Source: JAHDHW01 sp963793295 (lineage in GTDB: Bacteria; Bacteroidota; Bacteroidia; Chitinophagales; Saprospiraceae). From it: a stretch of 64,000 nucleotides of DNA. The DNA is taken from the NCBI GenBank assembly GCA_963793295.1, contig CAWBZX010000013.1, positions 62,001 to 126,000 on the forward strand. The letters run 5' to 3'. Positions 26,291-33,992 of this stretch are shown one piece after another. Every line of letters starts with the position of its first letter. Positions within the stretch are counted from its first letter, which is position 1. The position numbers and the translations under genes were made by a program. Below the pieces are notes generated by a model that saw only the letters and a list, made by a program, of their open reading frames with translations, was not told the DNA's origin and searched no databases.

Positions 26291-26371
26291 TCCTCATTTA
26301 TGGGGATTTTAGCACAACCCTCATAAGGGTGGATGTTTGCAGGCCGCATTCCAGCCATCTTTGTATTGTAA
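26291..26371 (+). promoter_or_regulatory. Repeated operator/promoter element, copy B
   Basis: The second ~80-bp element. It has the near-palindrome CCTCATTTATGGGG (26292-26305), AACCCTCATAAGGGTGGATG, a diverged middle (GCAGGCCGC) and CATCTTTGTATTGTAA. The first ATG downstream is 39 bases on, at the 25-aa open frame; the GNAT-like gene follows. The match to copies A and C is at DNA level, in non-coding sequence. Confidence 0.82.
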
Positions 26372-26409
26372 TTATTAATGATCGATAACTTAATCAAAAA
26401 ATAAAAACC

Positions 26410-26487
26410 ATGCTAATCTTCATCTGCTCAATGATCCTTTTCAGAATAATCATACTTGGTGTAACCATCATGCTCAATCGGATCTAA
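26410..26487 (+). CDS. 25-residue hydrophobic small peptide
   Basis: A short frame beginning MLIFICSMILFRIIILGV and ending at a TAA at 26485-26487. It is a single hydrophobic segment with one Cys and two Arg. It is the first ATG after operator copy B, at a distance (39 bases) matching those of copy A (30) and copy C (41) to their genes, which argues that it is translated. It could be a small membrane protein, a leader peptide for the next gene, or a signalling peptide. There is no homology evidence; this is inference from position. Confidence 0.4.
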   Translation: MLIFICSMILFRIIILGVTIMLNRI

Positions 26488-26535
26488 AAAATATTTCACC
26501 CGGTTAATTTCAATCAGACTTTAAAACTCAAAAAA

Positions 26536-27321
26536 ATGAAAATCTCAATCAATATCACAGACAATCAATTTTCCGCTTCTATGAAAGAAGAACTGTGGAA
26601 CATCTACAAAAAATATTACAACTACAACAAAGATGATTTCATGAAAAGATTAGCAAAGAATAATCAATTTGCGATTTACAAAAACAAAGGAAATATCGTC
26701 GGTTTTACAGGATTGAGAATAGACCGGACAACAATTGATGGAAAAAGCAGCTTATTGATCTATTTCGGTCAGACGGTGATCGAAAAGGAATGCAGAGGAA
26801 ATGCATTATTACCATTCACCGGCTTAAAACTGTGTTTAAAATACTTCAAGGACCTTATGTTTTCCGATGTCTATTTCTGGTGTGATGCCCTAACCTATAA
26901 GTCTTACCTGGTTTTTGCAAAATCTATGAATGAATGTTATCCTTCACACAAACACCAGACACCAAAATCAATAAAAAACCTGATCAATCATATCGGTCAG
27001 AAACATTATAAAGGTTCATTTCACTCCGTATTAGGAACGGTTCAGAAGTCTACAGTCTTAGTAAGTGATCCTTCTGTCAATATCGGAACAAATGATAAAC
27101 AAGATGCAGATATCCAGTTTTTCATGAAAGCCAATCCAAATTATAAAAAAGGACACGGCTTACTCACACTCGCTCCATTAACCAGGAAGTCTTTCTTTCT
27201 CGTATTAAATCGATTTGTAGATAAACTTTTCAAAAACATCGGCCATTCCAAAGCCAATCTAGCCCAAAATCTGATGGCCTACTTTGCTAAGTTGAACAAC
27301 CCAGTTTCTGCCTCCTCATAA
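26536..27321 (+). CDS. GNAT-like acyltransferase (uncharacterised)
   Basis: A 261-residue protein. Residues ~10-150 look like a GNAT fold: a helix MKEELWNIYKKYYN, strands NQFAIYKNKGNIVGFTGLRI and LLIYFGQTVIEKECRGNALL, the last resembling motif A with a degenerate R-G-N-A acyl-CoA loop, then VYFWCDALTYKSYLVF. The C-terminal ~100 residues are not recognised and contain a short hydrophobic patch. The substrate may be acyl-CoA or acyl-ACP, as for FeeM-like relatives, but this is inference. It belongs to the transcript from operator copy B, and its stop codon lies inside copy C, which drives the next gene. Confidence 0.6.
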   Translation: MKISINITDNQFSASMKEELWNIYKKYYNYNKDDFMKRLAKNNQFAIYKNKGNIVGFTGLRIDRTTIDGKSSLLIYFGQTVIEKECRGNALLPFTGLKLCLKYFKDLMFSDVYFWCDALTYKSYLVFAKSMNECYPSHKHQTPKSIKNLINHIGQKHYKGSFHSVLGTVQKSTVLVSDPSVNIGTNDKQDADIQFFMKANPNYKKGHGLLTLAPLTRKSFFLVLNRFVDKLFKNIGHSKANLAQNLMAYFAKLNNPVSASS

Positions 27322-27392
27322 ATGAGGACTTTCCCACAACCCTCATAAGGGTGGATGTTTAGCGGACTGCTTTCCTTCATCTTTGTATTGTA
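27313..27392 (+). promoter_or_regulatory. Repeated operator/promoter element, copy C
   Basis: The third ~80-bp element: perfect palindrome CCTCATAAATGAGG (27314-27327), ACCCTCATAAGGGTGGATG, TAGCGGACTGC and CATCTTTGTATTGTAA. It overlaps the stop codon of the GNAT-like gene and lies 41 bases before the 69-aa peptide gene. Of the three copies, A and C are the most alike across the middle block. Confidence 0.85.
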
Positions 27393-27432
27393 AGATTTAA
27401 ACAACATCATTCACTTATAAAAATCTAATATC

Positions 27433-27642
27433 ATGAAAAAGCCCTCCAGAAAAATCAACGTCCTCTATATCCTTGCTTTTCAATTATTGGGATTTACTTC
27501 GGTTCTTTTTTTAGAGTCTGAACCATCACATCAAAACAGCCAGGAAATCAATATCGCACTTGAAGACACAACATCTGATGTTCAAGAATTTGTAATAAAT
27601 GAGGTGTGTACTTCAACGGGTTGCAAACGAATTGGGCCATAA
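27433..27642 (+). CDS. Small secreted or membrane-anchored peptide with paired cysteines
   Basis: A 69-residue product. A basic start (MKKPSRK) precedes a hydrophobic helix (INVLYILAFQLLGFTSVLFL), followed by an acidic linker and a C-terminal block VCTSTGCKRIGP with two cysteines five residues apart. The layout resembles a precursor whose C-terminal peptide is released or disulfide-closed. It is the first gene after operator copy C. There is no recognised family. A peptide signal sensed by the periplasmic TPR array of the kinase would be an attractive hypothesis, and no more than that. Confidence 0.6.
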   Translation: MKKPSRKINVLYILAFQLLGFTSVLFLESEPSHQNSQEINIALEDTTSDVQEFVINEVCTSTGCKRIGP

Positions 27643-27720
27643 ACAAAGCACGATCACAAAATTTAAATTTCATAAAAAATATTCAATTTTTTAATTTCTT
27701 AACATTTCAAATCAAATACA

Positions 27721-28875
27721 ATGAAAAATTTAAAAAATTTCATCTCCAGCTTTTTGTTTTTGTTAGTAAGCATTTCTACAGTGACCGCAACTAATAATCT
27801 GACAAAATTTGATCAAAACAACCAAACCTTAACAGACTTTACAGACAATAAGCCCGCTTTCGAAAATGTATCCATTTGCAGGATCCAACTGAAAGTTAAA
27901 ACCAATGGCATGGAAAATGCCAACACGGACAATCCGGTATGGGTTACCTTTAACGAAAAAGACGAACCTTTTTACCTTAATCTTTCCAAGAATGACAGAG
28001 AGCGAAATCAAACAGATATTTATGATGTATTGAGCCCAAACATCAATAAAATTAAAGATATCAGGTTTATCAATATAGGGTTAGAAGGGAACGATGGCTG
28101 GAACATCCGTGAGATCACTCTCCTTGTCAATGGTGTTAGCATATACAAAAAAACGTATTCATCTAAAGGATTATGGTTAGACGGCAATGATTCAAAGCGA
28201 AAACCTGCAGTTTTTATTCCAAGAAATGTTTTACGAAAATACCCTAACTTTAAATACAACAGTGTTACAAATAATATCTGGAAAGGGCCTTCAATGATTC
28301 AAAAAGCATTTATCACCAGTTTGGTCGAAAGCGCAGTTGGTAATTCGCTATACAATGTAAAAAAAGTGTCTTGGGGCAAAAAACAAGGGAAAACCTTCAT
28401 TAATTCAAAGAGAATCAACAACAATACACTTCGATTTGATCTGGATCTATCTTATGAAATCAACAATGCACCCGATGTTGAAATAGATGTTGACTTTGAC
28501 TTAGTATTTACTTGTAAGAACGGAGTGATTCAGACCAAAGTAAAAAATTATAAATCCAAAAGTTATGGAACGATGTCTTTCTTAGTAGATGCTATGGGTA
28601 AACTGAAAAAACATTTATATAGTGGATGTACACAAATTTCTGATCCGACTTATGCAGTTTTGTGTGCTGGAGGTGTATGGGGCGTTGGAAAATTACTTGA
28701 CTTCAATTTTTCTTATGACGGGCCTGGAAACGTAGGTGTTTCAAAAGAATGCACCGGCGCCCTAAAACTAGACCAACAAGGAAACCTTATTCTTGGAAAG
28801 AAAAATCCACCTTTGGCGAAAAGTAAAAAGCCTATTATCTACTCAAAAGCTATAAAGCTGCATACAGGTAATTAA
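27721..28875 (+). CDS. Secreted protein with PLAT/LH2-like N-terminal domain
   Basis: A 384-residue exported protein (signal MKNLKNFISSFLFLLVSIS). Residues ~50-140 resemble a PLAT/LH2 beta-sandwich (IQLKVKTNGMENANTDNPVW, FYLNLSKNDRERNQTDIYD, EGNDGWNIREITLLVNGVSI), a fold used for lipid or protein binding. A middle part is basic (VKKVSWGKKQGKTFINSKRIN), with a run of beta strands after it. It may be co-transcribed with the 69-aa peptide (78-base gap) from operator copy C. A strong terminator follows. Role unknown. Confidence 0.68.
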   Translation: MKNLKNFISSFLFLLVSISTVTATNNLTKFDQNNQTLTDFTDNKPAFENVSICRIQLKVKTNGMENANTDNPVWVTFNEKDEPFYLNLSKNDRERNQTDIYDVLSPNINKIKDIRFINIGLEGNDGWNIREITLLVNGVSIYKKTYSSKGLWLDGNDSKRKPAVFIPRNVLRKYPNFKYNSVTNNIWKGPSMIQKAFITSLVESAVGNSLYNVKKVSWGKKQGKTFINSKRINNNTLRFDLDLSYEINNAPDVEIDVDFDLVFTCKNGVIQTKVKNYKSKSYGTMSFLVDAMGKLKKHLYSGCTQISDPTYAVLCAGGVWGVGKLLDFNFSYDGPGNVGVSKECTGALKLDQQGNLILGKKNPPLAKSKKPIIYSKAIKLHTGN

Positions 28876-28914
28876 GATTAAATTCTTTGACTTTTTTCAT
28901 AGCTTTTCAAATCA

Positions 28915-28950
28915 TGAGCCATTCGAATCTTTCGAGTGGCTCATTTGTTT
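28915..28950 (+). terminator. Intrinsic terminator after the PLAT-like gene
   Basis: A 13-bp stem (TGAGCCATTCGAA with TTCGAGTGGCTCA, one G-U pair, loop TCT) followed by TTTGTTT. It ends the third operator-driven transcript. Confidence 0.8.
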
Positions 28951-29111
28951 GAAGTTGCTAAATACCGTCAACAAAAACATTTCAACAGATGCTCACATAT
29001 ATTATTCAGAGCAACGTACCTCCAAACAATTGATAACTTTTGGCAGGTGCGTTTTTCATCTTTCGACTCTTATCATAGTCCGGTCATTAATGATCGCCGC
29101 TTCCGAAAAAA

Positions 29112-29858
29112 TCAATCATTACCGGTTCTCCAGCCATACCAAACAAAAGGCAAAAACAGCAAGATAAATGCAAAATTGAATTCTTGAACCTCAGCTATTC
29201 CATTTCCAATATCTGCACTATGCGCACCAAGAGGTTTATAGAGGAGATATAATACAACGTTTGAAATAAACAATATTCCAAGTTCAACAACAGGCACGGG
29301 TAAGTGAAAACGCTTGACCAAATCACGTATAAACGGAATCCATTTCACAGCGAGTGGCACTAAAAACATAAAGATAACGAACACATAAATGAATATTCGC
29401 TTTGCCGTAAAATGGAGTGCCAACCCAGATTTTCGTTCATTATTTTCATCAAAAAGATGAAGCGATTTATAGTTGTGCAAATTAAATTCATCTTGCATAT
29501 TGTCCTGACCAATTGCTTCCGGGGTTTCAAAGTCTAGTATTCTTTGCCCCCAGCTAATTTCCTCACCAAATAAAACTAAAAAGAGTAATCCCAATAGTAG
29601 GAACCAAATCCTTCTGGAGAAAGTATCAAAGTAAGCAGCATCTTCTGCTTTAGCAAAGCTACTTTTTCGAAAGAAAATTATAAAAAATAAAATCGAGGAT
29701 ATTAAAAAACAGATTGCCCCAGCCCACTCAATAAGACCATCTTCTTTTGTCAAATCCAAAAAGGTATCTGGAGGTAACAGCACTGTTGCATAAGTTAATA
29801 TACAAAAAACAAAGGTCACAAAAGATAACAAGCGCCAATTGGAAAACAGCTGATTCAT
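29112..29858 (-). CDS. Six-helix membrane protein, tandem copy 1
   Basis: A 248-residue integral membrane protein with six predicted helices (for example FVTFVFCILTYATVLLPP, EWAGAICFLISSILFFIIFF, IWFLLLGLLFLVLFGEE). A conserved loop motif LFGEEISWGQRILDFETP follows helix 3. Its neighbour is a clear paralogue with the same motif and helix spacing. No family name comes to mind; the motif suggests a conserved uncharacterised family of Bacteroidota. The pair is divergent from the operator-C unit. Confidence 0.75.
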   Translation of the reverse strand: MNQLFSNWRLLSFVTFVFCILTYATVLLPPDTFLDLTKEDGLIEWAGAICFLISSILFFIIFFRKSSFAKAEDAAYFDTFSRRIWFLLLGLLFLVLFGEEISWGQRILDFETPEAIGQDNMQDEFNLHNYKSLHLFDENNERKSGLALHFTAKRIFIYVFVIFMFLVPLAVKWIPFIRDLVKRFHLPVPVVELGILFISNVVLYLLYKPLGAHSADIGNGIAEVQEFNFAFILLFLPFVWYGWRTGND

Positions 29859-29898
29859 ATAAAATCTGGTTTATTCTTGTGTTTAAAGTTTAAAGTTT

Positions 29899-30723
29899 CT
29901 AATTGTGTGTGGTGGAAATCGTATTTACATTTTTATCATCTTCCAAGTCTAGTTCAGGAGCTTTTTCTTTAAGAGAAGTCGAAAAGCTGAACCAAACAAA
30001 AGGAACCAAAAATAAGATAAGGGCAAAATTAAACTCTTCTACTTCTTCCAGTCCCCTGCCAATTCCATGGTAGCCTGTCGCTAGAGGTTTGAAAGCTTTG
30101 TACACAAGGATATTGAGAATAAATAATATTCCCAACTGGATAGCTGGAACCGGAACATAAAACCGCTTGGCCAGATCACGGATAAAGGGAACGAATTTCA
30201 CGCCCAATGGTAGTAGAAAAAGAAAGCATATAAAGATATAAACGAATATCTTTTTTGCCGTGAGATAAGCACTCAACCCTGTTTTGTTTATCTTTTCTTC
30301 ACCTGGCCTTGTTTTCTGAAGATGGAAAATATCCAGGTTATGCAAATTTGTCTCACTTTGCATGTTTCGCTCCGCCAGACCTTCAGGAGTTTCAAACCCT
30401 AGGATTCTTTGCCCCCAACTGATTTCCTCTCCCATTAAAACAATAAACAATAAACCCAGCAAAAAGAAGAAAACTCGTTTTGAACGGGTATTATAATATT
30501 TTGCATCAGCTTCTTTGCGAAAACTACTTTTCCTAAAAAATAAAAGAAAAAACAAAATTGAAGTCGTTAGGAAAAATATAGCTCCCGCCCACTCAAAAGG
30601 ACCATCTTCCTGTACCAGAAAAAGAAACGTGTCTTCGGGCAACAACACCGCCGTAAAACAAAACGCACAAAACGCAAATACCAAAAAATATAATTTATTT
30701 TCGGAGTTAAAAATGGTGTTCAT
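29899..30723 (-). CDS. Six-helix membrane protein, tandem copy 2
   Basis: A 274-residue paralogue of the preceding protein. Shared landmarks are VLLPEDTFLFLVQEDGPFEW, FRKSSF, LMGEEISWGQRILGFETPEG, a Leu-His-Asn motif, and a V-P-V/A-x-Q/E-LGILF helix. It has a longer loop (HLQKTRPGEEKINKTG) and an acidic cytoplasmic tail (LDLEDDKNVNTIS) absent from copy 1. It lies 40 bases upstream of copy 1 on the same strand, so the two are probably co-transcribed. Function unknown. Confidence 0.75.
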   Translation of the reverse strand: MNTIFNSENKLYFLVFAFCAFCFTAVLLPEDTFLFLVQEDGPFEWAGAIFFLTTSILFFLLFFRKSSFRKEADAKYYNTRSKRVFFFLLGLLFIVLMGEEISWGQRILGFETPEGLAERNMQSETNLHNLDIFHLQKTRPGEEKINKTGLSAYLTAKKIFVYIFICFLFLLPLGVKFVPFIRDLAKRFYVPVPAIQLGILFILNILVYKAFKPLATGYHGIGRGLEEVEEFNFALILFLVPFVWFSFSTSLKEKAPELDLEDDKNVNTISTTHN

Positions 30724-30814
30724 AATTGATTATTAATTTCGTTGTGAATTTCCTCTTTATGCTATTTAATAAAATATACTAAGCAGCTGGGTTTAATTAA
30801 ACCTTCTTGCCAGT

Positions 30815-31858
30815 TCATGATTGTTCCAGAGCATCCACAATAAGTTGAGTAATATCATCCCATTTTAATGCTTTAATTTTATTCTTCATATCTTCTTTAT
30901 ATTTCGGTTGAATCATTTGTTCCAAGTATTGCTGAATGAGATCTTCATCCTTAGTTTCTTTAATAACACCAATATCCAGCAACGGCTGATTTACCGCCAT
31001 ATCCCTTCCTCCGATATAGATGACTGGTGTTCCTAAAAGTGCCGATTCTCTCGCTATCGTATCACCTGATGTAATGGTTAAGTTGGCATAATATTGCAAA
31101 CTTAGTATATCAGGAATTGCGCCAGAAAGTTTGACACATAATCCATCATAAGCGTTGTGTTCTTTTTCGGGATAATATAAAACAGTGAACCCTCTTTCCT
31201 TTAACCATTGAAAGGTTGAAGTAAGATCAACATGCTTGAATTCTTGATAATTAAGGCTTATTGAGGAAATATCTCTACAAAAAATAAACGGTTTATCAAC
31301 GAGACCACGCTGTTTTAAACAACTGGCATCCGGGACAAAATCTTTTAAATAGGCACTTTCTTTATACCCGTTATAAAATTTAATATTTCGAAAAGATTTT
31401 GTCTCTTCATTGTACTGAAATGATTTCCCTAAATCTTTGGACATTTTTAAACGAATGCTATCAGGAATGTAGAACGTGGTTGCAAAAATTTCACACATTT
31501 TAAAAATAAAACGATATTCATAATCATCATGAAATAAAAAAGCAGGAATTCCGAATGGTTTTGCCATAACCCCCGGATAAAACCCAAATGAACTCACAAC
31601 GTCGGGCTTGTTTTTCAAAAATAGCATTGCAAATTTAAATTCCCGATCAAGCAAACCAAGTAACTTTCCGATCTTTCCTTTCCGATGTTTTCCAAGTTTA
31701 ATAACTTTAAAGTCAGGATATTCCTTTCGAACAATGGACACTAAGTTCCCTCTATCCACAACGGTAATTGTAATATCATGGTGCTGTTTTAATTTATTTA
31801 AAGCGTTTTTAAAAAAATTAACATCCGCCAGATGCACCATATCAATTAGTATTTTCAT
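30815..31858 (-). CDS. DUF354 family protein (glycosyltransferase-B-like fold)
   Basis: A 347-residue protein that starts ILIDMVHLADVNFFKNAL, the signature start of the DUF354 family, with KPDVVSSFGFYPGVMAKPFG, a middle GLV-type block and a late SGDTIARESALLGTPVIYIGG, the loop that resembles nucleotide-sugar sites of GT-B enzymes. Family members are found in polysaccharide gene sets, but no function is firmly established. It lies alone here, upstream of the six-helix pair and downstream of the M28 peptidase. Confidence 0.8.
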   Translation of the reverse strand: MKILIDMVHLADVNFFKNALNKLKQHHDITITVVDRGNLVSIVRKEYPDFKVIKLGKHRKGKIGKLLGLLDREFKFAMLFLKNKPDVVSSFGFYPGVMAKPFGIPAFLFHDDYEYRFIFKMCEIFATTFYIPDSIRLKMSKDLGKSFQYNEETKSFRNIKFYNGYKESAYLKDFVPDASCLKQRGLVDKPFIFCRDISSISLNYQEFKHVDLTSTFQWLKERGFTVLYYPEKEHNAYDGLCVKLSGAIPDILSLQYYANLTITSGDTIARESALLGTPVIYIGGRDMAVNQPLLDIGVIKETKDEDLIQQYLEQMIQPKYKEDMKNKIKALKWDDITQLIVDALEQS

Positions 31859-32276
31859 AGTGGCAAGAAATTGATTTTTATCAAAGTTTTAAAAATTATT
31901 ATCCTATGTCACCATATGTCAAAGCTCTCAAAAGTTTCAAACCTTGATTAGGTAAATGACGGTTTTCTATAGTATGGTGTATTCGAAAAAACTCAGGATG
32001 CACTCCCAAGTTTCAGGATATCGCAAAAATATAAATATTTTAGAATAAAGTCTATTAAGCAGAAATGTAATTCTCTTTGATCATATTCAGGCATCGCGAA
32101 AGCAGAATATAATTGTTTTTTGAAAACACTGTTGCCATAGAACAGAAAATCGGCACCAAAGGACTTTGGTGCCGATTTTCTGTTTGAGAATAGTCATCTC
32201 CAATTACCTCTTTTTCTATCTGGCTCAAAATTGAGGATGACTCTTTTTAATTTTTAATTAAAAACGTAAAGCCGTT
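31859..32276. other. Gene-free stretch containing a long palindrome
   Basis: Apart from the inverted repeat at 32141-32184, listed separately, I see no gene, promoter with both boxes, or repeat here. Confidence 0.6.
32141..32184. repeat. 44-bp near-perfect palindrome (21-bp arms)
   Basis: The arms AACAGAAAATCGGCACCAAAG and its exact complement are separated by only two bases. It lies between the M28 peptidase stop and the DUF354 gene, both on the minus strand, and could act as a terminator because of internal T runs, but the arms are much longer than the usual stems here and no T tract follows. A mobile or processed palindrome is possible. Confidence 0.7.
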
Positions 32277-33854
32277 TTATTGTTTTGCTTCCGGTTCCAC
32301 TTTGGTGTCGACTGGTTTTCTTGGCATTTTTTCATCTCTCTGGGAAGTATGCCACACAAACGATGCTATAACTGTCGCAGCTTGTTGTAAATCTTCGCCT
32401 ACCAGATGATCCCAATTATCCATATTAGAATGGTGGGTTCTATTAAAATAAGCAATCGGATCCTGAATGAATTGAAAACCGGGAATACCAACTGCATCAA
32501 ATGCCAAGTGATCGGTTCCTCCGGTATTTTCCAAGGTAATTGTGCTGGCATCATTATCTTTAAACGGCTCCAACCAGGTTCTGAAAATGGGCGCAACGTC
32601 ATTATTCCCCTGCAAATAAACCCCTCGTATTTTTCCGGTTCCATTGTCCAGATTATAATAAGCCGAAACCGTTTCTTGAGCTGGCTTCAATGACTGAGGC
32701 GTATAACTATCGGGGGGAAATACGGCATAATGATTTCCAACATAACCCATTGATCCTTTCAAGCCTTGTTCTTCGCCTGTCCATAAACAAAGTCGAAGGG
32801 TTCGGCGTGGTTGCACACCGCTTTCTTTAATCGTTTCCAATAAAATGCGCGCTACTTCCAACATTACTGAAGAACCTGCGCCATTATCAGTAGCTCCGGT
32901 TCCTGCATGCCAGGAATCAAAGTGAGCTCCAAATATCACTAATTCATCTTTTAAGTCTGTTCCAGGAATTTCAGCGATAATATTGTGTTCCATTTCATCC
33001 GGATTAGTATAGCTGGCCTTCAGATTCATGGTCAATTTCGGTGAAACTCCTTTGTGCATTAAGCGCATTAAACGATTGTAATGCTCAACAGAGAGTGTGG
33101 CCTGAGTCAATACCATTGCATCTTTATCCTGAGGACTTCCTTCTGCAGTTCTAGCTCTGGAAACGAAAACGGTCCCTAAATCTCCTTTGTAACTTCTGTC
33201 CAAAATGGCCAATGGATTTTCTTCTTCCAAAAACTTCCAAAGTAATTTGTTAAAAGAAAAGCCTCCGGAGTTTCTGTAATTTCTTCGTGGACGTGGCGTT
33301 GGCATTGGTGCATTAGCCAGATCGAGCAATTTTTCACTATCATAACGACTTGCAGGAGGATCAAACCATTCGTCAGTATTTCTTATCGTATCGAGAAGAA
33401 CAAATTTTCCTTTCAGTTTACCTTTGTATTTTTCCAGATCCGCCTCTTCAGCAGCTTCCAAATAAATTACTTCTCCACTTACATCACCATTGGTAGACGG
33501 CGACCAAGCTTTTGGATAAGCGATGATCGGCCAATAACCGGATGTATTAGCATGCATTTCAAAATGCTCCATTTCCCATCCTCTTCCAAATGGGCCCCAT
33601 TCTTCAAGGTGTACATTTTGCATACCCCATTCCGTCAATTCATTTTTTGCCCACTCAGTAGCTTTGTCTAGCATTGGCGAACCGGTCAGGCGTGGCCCAT
33701 AAACGTCTGTAATCCAGCTGGCAATTTCCATCACCTCGCTGTTTTCCATACCATGTTTAATAATAATTTTATTAATATCCTCATCTACTTTTTCCTGTGC
33801 AAACAAAAAAGTAAAAGGCAGTAAAAGGCAACTTAAAAAGTATAATTTCTTCAT
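32277..33854 (-). CDS. Secreted M28-family zinc peptidase (second)
   Basis: A 525-residue secreted enzyme from the ATG at 33854 (signal MKKLYFLSCLLLPFTFLFAQ); the longer frame from 33902 would mask it. A PA-type inserted domain (~120-270) holds a Gly-rich/Pro segment PMPTPRPRRNYRN. Metal ligands are His and Asp in FGAHFDSWHAGTGATDNGAG, a Glu pair in WTGEEQGLKGS, and a late His in FNRTHHSNMDNWD. It is related to, but clearly different from, the enzyme at 2.3-3.7 kb. It is likely a peptidase of the cell envelope and stands alone. Confidence 0.9.
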   Translation of the reverse strand: MKKLYFLSCLLLPFTFLFAQEKVDEDINKIIIKHGMENSEVMEIASWITDVYGPRLTGSPMLDKATEWAKNELTEWGMQNVHLEEWGPFGRGWEMEHFEMHANTSGYWPIIAYPKAWSPSTNGDVSGEVIYLEAAEEADLEKYKGKLKGKFVLLDTIRNTDEWFDPPASRYDSEKLLDLANAPMPTPRPRRNYRNSGGFSFNKLLWKFLEEENPLAILDRSYKGDLGTVFVSRARTAEGSPQDKDAMVLTQATLSVEHYNRLMRLMHKGVSPKLTMNLKASYTNPDEMEHNIIAEIPGTDLKDELVIFGAHFDSWHAGTGATDNGAGSSVMLEVARILLETIKESGVQPRRTLRLCLWTGEEQGLKGSMGYVGNHYAVFPPDSYTPQSLKPAQETVSAYYNLDNGTGKIRGVYLQGNNDVAPIFRTWLEPFKDNDASTITLENTGGTDHLAFDAVGIPGFQFIQDPIAYFNRTHHSNMDNWDHLVGEDLQQAATVIASFVWHTSQRDEKMPRKPVDTKVEPEAKQ

Positions 33855-33992
33855 TTTTAAAAAGTATTTTTTTTTGAATGAGGCCAAAGATAAGCTATTC
33901 AATTTAATTTCAATTTATTAGTCTGCGTCAATTTGGCTTTAAAAAGGGAATACGTCGCGGAACTGCAACTTTAGGCCTTATTTTGAACAAAT

